A stretch of 64,000 bases of DNA from Tragulus kanchil (GCA_022376925.1 JAIOJX010000005.1:8646501-8710500), one strand, 5' to 3'. Shown: positions 34,857-46,178, counted from the stretch's first letter. The notes: generated by a model not told the origin, from the sequence alone. Numbers and translations: made by a program.

Positions 34857-36070
34857 CGTGCGTACGGCACCTTATTCGTATTGTATTATTACTTTGTAAT
34901 AAATACAAAAATGTTCTGTGACGTCTCCAGGCTGTTCTTCTGTGTCACATGCAGTCCAGTGTGTTATCTGAGGAAGAGATGGCCACCTTTGCTGGAGAGG
35001 AATTTAAGAGGAGATGGAGAGCCCTTCTTTCTGAGTCTAAGCTGCATGGGCAGCCTTCCCGGTCGTGGGCGTCATTTTGGTGCTGAGCTTCTTGGCTCCA
35101 TGGACCACAGGCCCCCCACTGTCCCTTGTCAAGCCCGCTTGCTCCTAGCAGACAGATTACTTCGTTCCTTCCCTTCCCCTATCTTTTGTTTATTGGAGTC
35201 ATGCTTTCTAAATTTACAGACCTCAGGTCAGCTTTCCATTCTCCAGGGACATTTTAGAGGCTCTTATTGGCTTCAGTCTCTTTATTACCCAGATATGAAC
35301 TTACCAACTGTGTCGAGCATGGGACAGACCCCTGGACCCTCTCTGTCCGCTCCCTGCCTCCCTCGGTCATTTCCTTTGGGGGCCTTCGGGTGCTGTGGTT
35401 TTGTCTCTGTGGCCGGAGGGAGCGGATCCCTCTGCAGTAGCTCAGCAGGCCTAGGGTGGGCGCTCATCCCAGGCTGGAGGCTGTCGGGGATCAGGACCCC
35501 TGGGCAGTGCCCCAGGAACAGTGCTTGTTCCTCCCAGCAGTTTAAGATGCACAAGGCTGAGAGGTAATGTTCAAAACCACACTGTGAAACGTGGCAGGCT
35601 CAAGCACGTGGGAGAGAGGAGACCCTAGGAGAGGCGTGGGGAGCTGTCTGCAGCACTGGTGACTCCCCTTCTCTACACCATCCCCTTCTGCCACGAGTCC
35701 AGGGTACTGGAGACCCTGAGCTTCCTGGCAGGGAGAGCTGAGGGACGACCAGCAGGAAGGTCACTGAATCTATGAAAGAGGCCTGGCCAGCTAAATGCCT
35801 TAGATGCTGAGACATGACCTGAAGTTTCCAGAAAGATCTGGACATTACTTCTGCCACATTTCACTGAGAAAAGTATAAAAAGTGCAGCTCACCATCGAAG
35901 CCAACAAAGGACAGTCTGAGTTTCAGCCCTGCCCCAGCTTGGAGAGTTTCCTGTCCCTCAGACGTTACCATGGAAACCTTGTGAGCTGCTTCACCTGGCA
36001 AGGTCTCAGCTTCCCCATCTGTGGGTGGGGCTTAGAGTAAATGGTCTCCGAGTCCTTTTTCCACATACAG
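34857..36070. other. Unique intergenic DNA with a long open frame
   Basis: A forward frame (34839-35567, 242 codons) starts inside the upstream SINE and has no recognisable domain. I treat it as chance. The stretch 35925-36045 has a weak MIR-like look (CAGCTTCCCCATCTGTGGGT). Confidence 0.45.
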
Positions 36071-36136
36071 TTCTCTTCTCCCTCTTCTCCCTCTCCCCAA
36101 CTTCCGCCTCTCCCCAACTCCTCCTCCTCATCTAAG
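36071..36136. repeat. Polypyrimidine tract
   Basis: About 60 bp, nearly all C/T, with CTCTTCTCC-like imperfect units. Confidence 0.85.
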
Positions 36137-37038
36137 CCTCATTCTTCACACAGCTATCCTAGATGCCCTCAGCTGACTGTCTGAAATTCTTCCCTGGGAT
36201 CTCGCTCAACGAGAGAAATGCCAAAATCTTGGAGGTCTGCTCCCACCCCTCACTAAAGAGTGAGAATGCTTGTTGTTTGGAAGGAGACAGAAGAGGAGGG
36301 TCATTAAAGCTAATTATGGAAACAACGAGTTATTTCCTAAGAGGAAAAAAAATCCAGGTCCCATTGCTTGGTGGTGATGAAGTCATTCTGAGTTGGATGT
36401 CCAGTTTCCCTAGAGAGGTCTGGTGGGGGATAGTGGGAGCCAGAGAGCAGGCAAGAGCTGGTCATCTTAAGCCACAGTTGTATCCCCAATTGTCGGAAGA
36501 ACTGGATACCAGAGTAGAATAATATTTATAAAGCAACCAGGGCAAATCCCACGATAGCAGCCTCATTCCCCCTAAATCAGGCTATTTCTAGAGATCCTTT
36601 CCCCCTAAATGTGGGGGAAGAGAGCTGATTTTATCTGTGTCACTAATTTAAAGACACAGTCATCGCGACTCTCCGGGGTGCCCCGAGCAGAGGTCTGGCT
36701 GCTGCAGAGGACCCATGTGTTCCAGAAATCACCTAGTCTTTCTGTGGAGACATTTCCTAAAACCAGAGGAGACACGGACAGTCACAATGGCACAGATGGA
36801 GCATCTCTGGCATGCCCCAAGCACACATCCCCCTACAGCATGTCCTATAGCTTCTCTGGGGAAATCGGAGGCCTCAGTAAAGCCCAGTTTGAAAACCACT
36901 TAAGCAGTCAAGCCTTCCTATTCACTTGACAGGCACTGACTGGGCACCATTAAGCAGGTCGTTAGTCTAGGGATATGATTCTCACTTCCAGGTGCAAGAG
37001 GTCCCAGCTGAAATCCCAGATGAGACCACGTCCTTTTG
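36137..37038. other. Unique intergenic DNA
   Basis: No repeat or gene recognised. Part of the longest stretch without a doublet. Confidence 0.5.
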
Positions 37039-37160
37039 GGGGTTCCCTGGGTAGCTCAGAGGGTAAAGAATCTGCCTTCAATGGAGGAAACCCAGGCTTG
37101 ATCCCTGGCTAGGGAAGATCCTCTGGTGGAGAGAATGTCTACCCATTCTAGTCCTATGCG
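37039..37160 (+). mobile_element. Bov-tA SINE, 5' part
   Basis: GGGTTCCCTGGGTAGCTCAG through CCCATTCTAGTCCTATG, then replaced by the head of a second SINE. Confidence 0.85.
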
Positions 37161-37372
37161 CTTCCCAGCGGGAGCTAGGGGTAAAGAACATACCTGCCAA
37201 GGCAGGAGACGAAGAGACACAGGGGTCTGATCCCTGGGTCGGGAAGATCCCCTGGAGGAGGGTGTGGCAATCCACTTCAGTATTCTTCCCTGTAGAATTT
37301 CATGGACAGAGGAGCCTGGCGGGTTCCGGTCCATAGCGCTGAAAGGAGTTGGACACGACTGGGGCACGCACA
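37161..37372 (+). mobile_element. Bov-tA SINE stacked on the preceding one
   Basis: CGCTTCCCAGCGGGAGCTAG head, GATCCCCTGGAGGAGGGTG, TCAGTATTCTTCCC body, GTTGGACACGACTGGGGCAC end. Same orientation as its neighbour. Confidence 0.87.
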
Positions 37373-37979
37373 GTGATGTGCCCCGGGAGAGAGGAATCCA
37401 AGAGACCGAAAACACAGGACGGTCTGGCTCGTTCCTGGCCTGCGTCTGGGTGACCTTCTCTTTCCTCACTTCCCAAGCCCAGGCTTCCTTCACTCGCTCT
37501 CAAGGAGCATTGCCATGGCCTCCTAGCTAACTACCCTGTCTTATCCACCTCCTGTCCTTTCTTCTCACTATGGCCAAAGTTGCTCAACAGCACAATAGTC
37601 TCAACAAAGCCCTAAATTAACAGGGATACTTGTCAGGAGTGGAAGAGAGAGAGAAGAGGGCCAGATAGAGAGAGCGAGGGCGAGAGGACCCCTTTATACT
37701 GCCAGATTGCTGATGCCATAAAGCTAAAATCTCTGAGCGTGGTGGTCAGTGACTTGCAACATCTGAATCACAGCCTAGACTCCAGCCACAGGGGACCACC
37801 TGCTGTCTGCCGAGCACCCTGCATCCCTTTTCCTGCTGTTGTTACCCACGCGCTTCCCTCAGCCGTTGTGTCCTTCCTGCTCCTCCTTCTGGACTCAGCG
37901 CAAACGTTTCTTGAAGCAGTCACTCATTCCTTGATCGATGCTTCTACATGTGGTGTGCAGACCCTTTCATACCAAACAT
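37373..37979. other. Unique intergenic DNA
   Basis: Contains a purine-rich GA tract at about 37640-37689. No gene. Confidence 0.5.
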
Positions 37980-38345
37980 GTTTATTTTTCTTTTTTTGTT
38001 TTTTAAAAGTATTTATTTTTGGCTGTGCTGAGTCTTCACTGTTGTGCATGGGCTTTCTCTCTAGTTGTGACTGTGCCCAGGCTTCTCATCGCTGTGGCTT
38101 CTCTTGCTCGAGCACAGGCTCCAGGGCTTCAGTGGCTGGGGCTCCTGGGCTCTGGAGCACAGGCTCCAGGGTGTGCAGGCTTGGGTGGCTGGGGCTCCTG
38201 GGCTCTGGAGCACAGGCTCCAGGGTGTGCAGGCTTGGGTGGCTGGGGCTCCTGGGCTCTGGAGCACATGCTCAGTAGTTGTGGCTCATAGCTGCTCTGGG
38301 GCAAGTGGTGGACGCATTCTTTACCACTGAGCCACCAAGGAAGCC
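37980..38345 (-). mobile_element. CHR-1 SINE with internal 53-bp expansion
   Basis: Reversed CHR-1: T-rich tail, TATTTATTTTTGGCTGTGCT start, ends CACTGAGCCACCAAGGAAGC. Flanked by CCAAACAT at 37972-37979 and 38346-38353. The internal modules have expanded in tandem (38116-38266). Confidence 0.85.
38116..38266. repeat. 53-bp tandem repeat, about 3 copies
   Basis: Units at 38161-38213 and 38214-38266 are nearly identical over 53 bp. A diverged 45-bp unit at 38116-38160 precedes them. Each begins AGGCTCCAGG and ends CTCTGGAGCAC, a module of the host SINE. Confidence 0.93.
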
Positions 38346-38390
38346 CCAAACATTTTTTTTCTAATTATTTCTTTTTTTGTGATCATGTTG

Positions 38391-38604
38391 TTTTCCCTGG
38401 TGGCTCAGATGGTAAAGAATCTGCCTGCAATTCAGGAGATGCAAGTTTGAACCCTGAGTTGGAAGATCCCTGGAGAAGGGAGTGGTTACCGGCTTCAACA
38501 TTCTTGCCTAGAGAGTTTCATGGACAGAGGAGTCTGGTGGGATAGAGTCCATGGTGTTGCAAAAAGTCAGACATGACTCAGTGACTGATTAATAACAACA
38601 AGCA
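38391..38604 (+). mobile_element. Bov-tA SINE
   Basis: TTTTCCCTGGTGGCTCAGAT head through GTCAGACATGACTCAGTGAC, followed by AATAACAACAAGCA. Confidence 0.9.
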
Positions 38605-38626
38605 TGTGTGTGTGTGTGTGTGTGTG
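38605..38626. repeat. (TG)n microsatellite
   Basis: 22 bp at the 3' end of the SINE; the same length at 39703-39724. Confidence 0.93.
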
Positions 38627-39488
38627 AGTGCACATGTATGAATTTGCTGCCTGGGGATGACCTTCCTTTGAGATGCTGTTGTCAAGCAAAGAGGGATTCT
38701 TGCAAGGTCCTTTCTCTATTTTCCCTCTTTGCTTGGTCTTATTTTCCCCCATATGGAACATTTCCCTAACCCTTTATAAATGGAATCATTGGCAGTAAAT
38801 ATTTTTCCTGACCTTTTTGAACCCATGGCTGGTAGAAAGGATTCTAAGTCCTAACGGCAAATATTTTTAAAGACATATGAAATCTTGAACATAACATTGC
38901 TTCTTCCAACCCACTCTCCTTGCACACGACCATGCATTTTGTGGAAGGAAATGAAAAGCTGTATGTTTGCTCACCAAAGATAATAAACAGCATGAAGATG
39001 CGGCTAGCTGGGTACGTGGTTTTCCCATACAGACTGTTTATCATTAGAAAAGAGGTAAGTGGAAGAATAGAGGCTGAAGACTGAATTGTGAGCCAGAAAA
39101 ATCTTCCCATGTGACCGTAGCTCTGGAAGAGGGCAGAACTAAGATGACAAATTCCTTTGATGGGTGCGTGAAACTGACATCTGAGATTTTAATTTAGTGC
39201 TTGTTCACAGGAAAACAGCCTGTGGGTTTGAATAAGAGCCCAAAGGACCAGTGGAGTGGCAGCTCGTGTATCCAGGGAATTAGGGGTGGTAGGATGCCAA
39301 GTGTCCTGCCGGAAACAGTCCAAGTTTCTGCAGCCAACAGCTTTGTAGCTCGCCTCGGCCTTTGTTAGACTCATGCTGTAGTTCAAGCGATCAGAGACAT
39401 TTTCACCCGGAGACATTTCAGGGACAAAGTGACACACGTTGTAGTTCTGGTCATTTTTCTAATTATTTCTTTTTTTGTGATCATGTTG

Positions 39489-39702
39489 TTTTCCCTGGTG
39501 GCTCAGATGGTAAAGAATCTGCCTGCAATTCAGGAGATGCAAGTTTGAACCCTGAGTTGGAAGATCCCTGGAGAAGGGAGTGGTTACCGGCTTCAACATT
39601 CTTGCCTAGAGAGTTTCATGGACAGAGGAGTCTGGTGGGATAGAGTCCATGGTGTTGCAAAAAGTCAGACATGACTCAGTGACTGATTAATAACAACAAG
39701 CA
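39489..39702 (+). mobile_element. Bov-tA SINE, second copy in doublet 12
   Basis: Same as 38391-38604. Confidence 0.9.
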
Positions 39703-39724
39703 TGTGTGTGTGTGTGTGTGTGTG
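39703..39724. repeat. (TG)n microsatellite, second copy
   Basis: Same length as 38605-38626. Confidence 0.93.
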
Positions 39725-41005
39725 AGTGCACATGTATGAATTTGCTGCCTGGGGATGACCTTCCTTTGAGATGCTGTTGTCAAGCAAAGAGGGATTCTTG
39801 CAAGGTCCTTTCTCTATTTTCCCTCTTTGCTTGGTCTTATTTTCCCCCATATGGAACATTTCCCTAACCCTTTATAAATGGAATCATTGGCAGTAAATAT
39901 TTTTCCTGACCTTTTTGAACCCATGGCTGGTAGAAAGGATTCTAAGTCCTAACGGCAAATATTTTTAAAGACATATGAAATCTTGAACATAACATTGCTT
40001 CTTCCAACCCACTCTCCTTGCACACGACCATGCATTTTGTGGAAGGAAATGAAAAGCTGTATGTTTGCTCACCAAAGATAATAAACAGCATGAAGATGCG
40101 GCTAGCTGGGTACGTGGTTTTTCCCGCCACAGACTGTTTATCATTAGAAAAGAGGTAAGTGGAAGAATAGAGGCTGAAGACTGAATTGTGAGCCAGAAAA
40201 ATCTTCCCATGTGACCGTAGCTCTGGAAGAGGGCAGAACTAAGATGACAAATTCCTTTGATGGGTGCGTGAAACTGACATCTGAGATTTTAATTTAGTGC
40301 TTGTTCACAGGAAAACAGCCTGTGGGTTTGAATAAGAGCCCAAAGGACCAGTGGAGTGGCAGCTCGTGTATCCAGGGAATTAGGGGAGAGAGGAGGCCAA
40401 GTGACCTCCCGGAAACAGGCCAAGTTTCTGCAGCCAACAGCTTTGTAGCTCGCCCCTCGGCCTTTGTTAGACTCATGCTGTAGTTCAAGCGATCAGAGAC
40501 ATTTTCACGGAGTTGCTCCTTCCTAGGCAGAGACATTTCAGGGACAAAGTGACACACGTTGTAGTTCTGGTCATCAGCTCGCAGCCAGTCTCAGGAGAAA
40601 TCACCCGACCATCGCCACCTGTGTCCCCCACCCACCCCCATCCTCATCTTCGGAGCATCAGGGCCCAGTGTGGCCCTGGCCCCCTGGGTGGCTACACGTC
40701 AACGGCAGAAAACACGTTACCTGTGAAGGCAATAGTGCATGTTGAAGGGCTGAAGTAGGCAGATCTTCATCAACCATTTTTATAAATGCAAATATTCTCT
40801 TCATACTTATACCATTACTTTAAAGCATTTGAGGCATTTACACATATTTTCAAATTAATACCTGTTCAATTCTTAATGCTCCTGAACAATTGTAAAATGG
40901 CATGAATACAACCAGGGAGCTGGATTGTCCATTCCCCAACTGCATAGCAGTGTTTAAGGATTGTTGTGAGGCAGAAAAATACTGTTCGAGTCTCTTTCTC
41001 AACCT

Positions 41006-41132
41006 GTGTGTGGGTGCTCAGTCACTCAGTTGTATCTGACTGTCTGCGACCCTGTGGACTGTAGCCCACCAGGTCCCCCTGCTCCTGGGGATTCTCCAGG
41101 CAAGTATACTGGAGCTGCCATTTCCTCCTCCA
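41006..41132 (-). mobile_element. Bov-A fragment
   Basis: Reversed: GTGCTCAGTCACTCAGTTG, CTGTGGACTGTAGCCCACC, CAGGCAAGTATACTGGAGC. No tRNA head. Also at 42144-42270, and in part at 43336-43420. Confidence 0.85.
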
Positions 41133-41276
41133 TTCTCAATTTGTACAAGGGGTGAATAATAGCTCCTGCTTTCTAACATTGTATAAGTGATAACTCACTA
41201 GTACAAATCGGGTATCTATATAAGGGTTTGTGTTTGCTACGATCAGAACTTTCACAGTGGTAGGAGTCGAGGTGTT

Positions 41277-41322
41277 GGGTCTTCCCACGTGGCTTTGTGG
41301 TAAAGAATCTGCCTGCCAGTGC
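41277..41322 (+). mobile_element. Bov-tA SINE head cut by a junction
   Basis: GGTCTTCCCACGTGGCTTTG through CCTGCCAGTGC, where the first copy of doublet 13 ends. Confidence 0.82.
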
Positions 41323-42143
41323 TAAGTAGGACTGAATTGAAAAAATTTGTGACCGTAGCTCTGGAAGAGGGCAGAACTAAGATGACAAATTCCTTTGATG
41401 GGTGCGTGAAACTGACATCTGAGATTTTAATTTAGTGCTTGTTCACAGGAAAACAGCCTGTGGGTTTGAATAAGAGCCCAAAGGACCAGTGGAGTGGCAG
41501 CTCGTGTATCCAGGGAATTAGGGGAGAGAGGAGGCCAAGTGACCTCCCGGAAACAGGCCAAGTTTCTGCAGCCAACAGCTTTGTAGCTCGCCCCTCGGCC
41601 TTTGTTAGACTCATGCTGTAGTTCAAGCGATCAGAGACATTTTCACGGAGTTGCTCCTTCCTAGGCAGAGACATTTCAGGGACAAAGTGACACACGTTGT
41701 AGTTCTGGTCATCAGCTCGCAGCCAGTCTCAGGAGAAATCACCCGACCATCGCCACCTGTGTCCCCCACCCACCCCCATCCTCATCTTCGGAGCATCAGG
41801 GCCCAGTGTGGCCCTGGCCCCCTGGGTGGCTACACGTCAACGGCAGAAAACACGTTACCTGTGAAGGCAATAGTGCATGTTGAAGGGCTGAAGTAGGCAG
41901 ATCTTCATCAACCATTTTTATAAATGCAAATATTCTCTTCATACTTATACCATTACTTTAAAGCATTTGAGGCATTTACACATATTTTCAAATTAATACC
42001 TGTTCAATTCTTAATGCTCCTGAACAATTGTAAAATGGCATGAATACAACCAGGGAGCTGGATTGTCCATTCCCCAACTGCATAGCAGTGTTTAAGGATT
42101 GTTGTGAGGCAGAAAAATACTGTTCGAGTCTCTTTCTCAACCT

Positions 42144-42270
42144 GTGTGTGGGTGCTCAGTCACTCAGTTGTATCTGACTGTCTGCGACCCTGTGGACTGT
42201 AGCCCACCAGGTCCCCCTGCTCCTGGGGATTCTCCAGGCAAGTATACTGGAGCTGCCATTTCCTCCTCCA
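42144..42270 (-). mobile_element. Bov-A fragment, second copy in doublet 13
   Basis: Same as 41006-41132. Confidence 0.85.
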
Positions 42271-42415
42271 TTCTCAATTTGTACAAGGGGTGAATAATAG
42301 CTCCTGCTTTCTAACATTGTATAAGTGATAACTCACTAGTACAAATCGGGTATCTATATAAGGGTTTGTGTTTGCTACGATCAGAACTTTCACAGTGGTA
42401 GGAGTCGAGGTGTTG

Positions 42416-42606
42416 GGTCTTCCCACGTGGCTTTGTGGTAAAGAATCTGCCTGCCAGTGCAGGAGATGGATAAGGTACCAGTTTGATCTGGAAATAGCAA
42501 CCCACTCCAGTATTCTTGCCCGGAGAATCCCCTGAACAGAGGAGCCTGGTGGGCTACAGTCCTTGGGGTCCCAAAGACTCAGACACGACTGAGAGACTGA
42601 GCACAC
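42416..42606 (+). mobile_element. Bov-tA SINE
   Basis: Intact counterpart: the same head, then AATAGCAACCCACTCCAG through GACACGACTGAGAGACTGAG. Confidence 0.88.
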
Positions 42607-43079
42607 GCGTGTCAGAGGTGCCGCTACAGATCCTGGGTGTCCTCTTCTCCTTCAGATTTCACAAGGGGGAAGTTTGTCTTGCTAGTGAAACAAAGAAGAA
42701 ATCAAAAAGCTGAGTTGGGGTCCTTCTCACGTTTTTGTCCATTTATGAAACCATGTTTGTGTTCACATCAGTTGACACAGAGATGGATCCAGCTGAGATG
42801 GCTGCTGCTGGATCTGCCTGGTGAGAGAAGTTGGCTTCAGCAGGTTTTGACCTTCAGAATCCAAAGGCTGAATGTTCCCTGCTTTCTTAGAGGCCCATCA
42901 AATCTTTACCCCTCAAGGCAGTTTCCAATTACTCAGTGAAAGAGTACAGCAGGAGAAAATGGACCTGTCCATTGTTAGGAATGTAAGATGGCGCCTTAAA
43001 CTCTATGTGTAGATCTGTAATATTCTAAAAATCCCTGGGCCCAGAGTGAAACTTTGGCTTCCTTTGCTACAATCTATTT

Positions 43080-43205
43080 TGGAGAATAGTAGAAGGTCGT
43101 GACAGGAAGAAACCTCGGAAATCAAACAAATCCTCCATTTACCAATGAGGGAACCAAGGCCTGGAGAGGTTAAGCCCCAGGTCACTGGGCTAATTAATGA
43201 GCCTC
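43080..43205. repeat. MIR-class ancient SINE remnant
   Basis: ATCCTCCATTTACCAATGAG, GGAACCAAGGCCTGGAGAGG and TTAAGCCCCAGGTCACTGGG follow the familiar MIR-class pattern. Second copy at 44228-44353. Confidence 0.55.
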
Positions 43206-43335
43206 GAGAGAAAAGTAAGCTTTGTCTTTGCTTTTCAAGAAGGTCCTGGAGGCTCCACTCTGCCTGCTTGTTATAAGTGCCTTTGTAGGATGACACCGTT
43301 TTAGTAGAAATGGATTCTTTGAAATGTGAAGCCAA

Positions 43336-43420
43336 CCCTGTGGACTGTAGCCCACCAGGTCCCCTGCTCCTGGGGATTCTCCAGGCAAGTATACTGGAGC
43401 TGCCATTTCCTCCTCCATTC
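43336..43420 (-). mobile_element. Bov-A fragment cut by a junction
   Basis: Third appearance of this element, starting abruptly at CCCTGTGGACTG where the second copy of doublet 14 begins. Confidence 0.85.
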
Positions 43421-43562
43421 TCAATTTGTACAAGGGGTGAATAATAGCTCCTGCTTTCTAACATTGTATAAGTGATAACTCACTAGTACAAATCGGGTAT
43501 CTATATAAGGGTTTGTGTTTGCTACGATCAGAACTTTCACAGTGGTAGGAGTCGAGGTGTTG

Positions 43563-43753
43563 GGTCTTCCCACGTGGCTTTGTGGTAAAGAATCTGCCTG
43601 CCAGTGCAGGAGATGGATAAGGTACCAGTTTGATCTGGAAATAGCAACCCACTCCAGTATTCTTGCCCGGAGAATCCCCTGAACAGAGGAGCCTGGTGGG
43701 CTACAGTCCTTGGGGTCCCAAAGACTCAGACACGACTGAGAGACTGAGCACAC
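43563..43753 (+). mobile_element. Bov-tA SINE, second copy in doublet 14
   Basis: Same as 42416-42606. Confidence 0.88.
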
Positions 43754-44486
43754 GCGTGTCAGAGGTGCCGCTACAGATCCTGGGTGTCCTCTTCTCCTTC
43801 AGATTTCACAAGGGGGAAGTTTGTCTTGCTAGTGAAACAAAGAAGAAATCAAAAAGCTGAGTTGGGGTCCTTCTCACGTTTTTGTCCATTTATGAAACCA
43901 TGTTTGTGTTCACATCAGTTGACACAGAGATGGATCCAGCTGAGATGGCTGCTGCTGGATCTGCCTGGTGAGAGAAGTTGGCTTCAGCAGGTTTTGACCT
44001 TCAGAATCCAAAGGCTGAATGTTCCCTGCTTTCTTAGAGGCCCATCAAATCTTTACCCCTCAAGGCAGTTTCCAATTACTCAGTGAAAGAGTACAGCAGG
44101 AGAAAATGGACCTGTCCATTGTTAGGAATGGAAGATGGACGCCGCCTTAAACTCTATGTGTAGATCTGTAATATTCTAAAAATCCCTGGGCCCAGAGTGA
44201 AACTTTGGCTTCCTTTGCTACAATCTATTTTGGAGAATAGTAGAAGGTCGTGACAGGAAGAAACCTCGGAAATCAAACAAATCCTCCATTTACCAATGAG
44301 GGAACCAAGGCCTGGAGAGGTTAAGCCCCAGGTCACTGGGCTAATTAATGAGCCTCGAGAGAAAAGTAAGCTTTGTCTTTGCTTTTCAAGAAGGTCCTGG
44401 AGGCTCCACTCTGCCTGCTTGTTATAAGTGCCTTTGTAGGATGACACCGTTTTAGTAGAAATGGATTCTTTGAAATGTGAAGCCAA

Positions 44487-45235
44487 TTCTCTCCCTGCCA
44501 AGATACTTAACAACAGCAATGAGCTAGGACATCTGTCTGTCATGGGGAATTTGGGAGGCAAATATTTTTACAGAACCTATGTGTTCAAACAAACACGAGG
44601 AGCAAATATGGTCTCCACTCCGGCGGAGCCATTAAAACTTGGACAGAGAAGCAATAAGAAATGGAAATCGAAGGTGAATAGGAAATACAGGGTCCACGAT
44701 TCTTGTGCAAAAGACATGCAAAGTGAAATCCGTGCAAGCATGGGCTTTCGTTAAATGACGTGACTACATTAAAAGACTCTGACACATCACTGGTTTCTAG
44801 GAAAATGTGTATGAACTTACAGATTTCTCCTTGGGAATGTAAGGTTCTGATTAAAAATTGGCAGAGCTGGCTGTATGCATAGAGGATTGGGCAGCACGAG
44901 CCAGGGAGACCCTGGTTTCTGCCCTGCAGGACTGGCGTGACTTAGAACTGTTAGGGGACGTGAGTTGCACCTAGAGCCTCTCAAGTAGATTCAAGCCAGG
45001 ACTTGATGAGGCAGGCAGGATCCCGGGCAGGGAGAGGTCACAGGTGGAGAAGATGCAGGATGGGAGGAAGACCAGCAAGGGCCAGGCTGCTGGTATGGAG
45101 TAAGACAAAATAATTGGGTGGGCGAGAGCTGTCACAGAGGGGTACAGGCCTAGATAGGCTCCTGGTGAGGAATGGCTAAGGGGGAGCAGGTAAATGGGGC
45201 TCTTGGCTTTCAATCTTCAAGGTTTTCTTTTGTGT
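44487..45235. other. Unique intergenic DNA
   Basis: No repeat or gene recognised. Confidence 0.5.
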
Positions 45236-45381
45236 TTACTTATTTATTTGTATTGAGGTAAAGTTCACATAATGTCTAACATGCTGTTTTAGTCATGTGT
45301 AAATCTATAGTTCAGTGGCACTGAGTACATTCACATTATTGTGCTGCTGTCCTGTGTGTTTCACCTTCCTCAACTGAAACT
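45236..45381 (+). mobile_element. L1M remnant, first piece
   Basis: TATTGAGGTAAAGTTCACAT, CAGTGGCACTGAGTACATTC and ACATTATTGTGC belong to an old mammalian L1 3' region. Interrupted by a forward Bov-tA at 45382. Confidence 0.75.
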
Positions 45382-45580
45382 GGGCTTTCCAGGTGGCTCA
45401 GTGGTGAAGAACCTGCCGGCCAGTGCAGGAGACGTGGGTTCCATTGCTGGGTCGGGAAAGTCCCCTGGAGAGAGAAAGGACAACCTGATCCAGTATGTGT
45501 GCTGGGAAATCCCACGGACAGAGGTGATGGGCTACAGTCCATCGGATTGCAGAGTCGGACATGACTTAGTGACTAAGTAA
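45382..45580 (+). mobile_element. Bov-tA SINE inserted in L1M
   Basis: GGGCTTTCCAGGTGGCTCAG head through CGGACATGACTTAGTGACTA. The L1 text AACTGAAACT before and ACTGAAGCT after looks like the duplicated target. Confidence 0.9.
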
Positions 45581-45583
45581 AAA

Positions 45584-45698
45584 TATACTGAAGCTCTGTT
45601 CCCACTAAACACTAAATCTCCATCTCCCCCACCCCCTGGACCCCGATATCTGCCAGTGTACTTTCTGACTCTATGAATCTGACTATTCTAGACATCTT
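45584..45698 (+). mobile_element. L1M remnant, second piece
   Basis: Continues the element at 45236: CCACTAAACACTAAATCTCC, CCCCTGGACCCC and TCTATGAATCTGACTATTC. Confidence 0.75.
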
Positions 45699-45699
45699 G

Positions 45700-45910
45700 T
45701 ATGCATGCATGCTAAGGCACCTCAGTCCAACTCTTTGTGACCCCATGGACTGTAGCCTGCCAGTCTCCTCTGTCCACGGAATCTCTGAGGCAAGAACGCT
45801 GGAATGGGTTACCATGTCTCCATTTTCCCAACTCAGGAATCAAACCGACATCTTTTATGTCTTCTTCCTTGGTAGGTGGGCTCTTTACCACGAGCGCCTC
45901 CGGGAAGCCC
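45700..45910 (-). mobile_element. Bov-tA SINE inserted in L1M
   Basis: Reversed copy ending CTCCGGGAAGCCC. Flanked by AGACATCT (45690-45697) and AGATATCT (45911-45918). The L1 text CATATAAGTGGA resumes after it. Confidence 0.88.
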
Positions 45911-45918
45911 AGATATCT

Positions 45919-46105
45919 CATATAAGTGGACTGAAACCATATTTGTCTTCAAGTGCTTTTGAGGTAAGAAGTGGCATAAGGGCTGGGTCCCTTGGTGCTC
46001 CTCCTCCACCTATCCATGAGCTCAAAGGGGTCTCAGAGCGCTAAGCTACCCCAGGACAAGTGGAAATGGAAGCCGTTGGCATAAGCAATGTCATCTGGAC
46101 TGAGG
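45919..46105. other. End of L1M remnant and unique DNA
   Basis: Only the first 12 bp (CATATAAGTGGA) can be tied to L1M; the rest is unrecognised. Confidence 0.5.
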
Positions 46106-46178
46106 GAAGCCTTTCAGGCTGCAGTCCATGGTGTCCCAAAGAGTGGGATATGACTTAGCAACTAAACAAGAACAACAA
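46106..46178 (+). mobile_element. Bov-A 3' fragment
   Basis: CAGGCTGCAGTCCATGGTG through GATATGACTTAGCAACTAAA, then ACAAGAACAACAA. Confidence 0.8.

Larger units (their letters stand above)
38351..40571 (+). repeat. Tandem doublet 12 (38351-39451 / 39452-40571)
   Basis: Period 1098 bp for most of its length. The last 200 bp of the first copy is noisy: substitutions near 39285-39330 and a 20-bp loss near 39405 relative to 40385-40540. The junction shares CAT. Both copies carry the same 22-bp TG tract. Confidence 0.95.
40155..42460 (+). repeat. Tandem doublet 13 (40155-41322 / 41323-42460)
   Basis: Period 1138 bp in the clean part (from 40211/41349). The 26 bp 41323-41348 is a collapsed copy of 40155-40210 (TAAGT...GACTGAATTG...AAAAAT retained). 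Segment 40211-40571 is also the end of doublet 12 and occurs three times. Confidence 0.95.
42187..44486 (+). repeat. Tandem doublet 14 (42187-43335 / 43336-44486)
   Basis: Period 1147-1151 bp. Indels between copies include a C run (42216/43363) and the GGCGCC/GGACGCCGCC site (42990/44138). The junction has almost no shared bases. Its first 274 bp is also the end of doublet 13. Confidence 0.95.

Noticed and set aside
34839..35567. 242-codon forward open frame
   Set aside because: It begins in a SINE, has no recognisable domain, no homologous frame nearby and no promoter or splice context I can support. Most likely chance.
37738..38290. Secreted or membrane protein frame (183 codons)
   Set aside because: Its distal half is the reversed CHR-1 SINE and its 53-bp tandem repeat.
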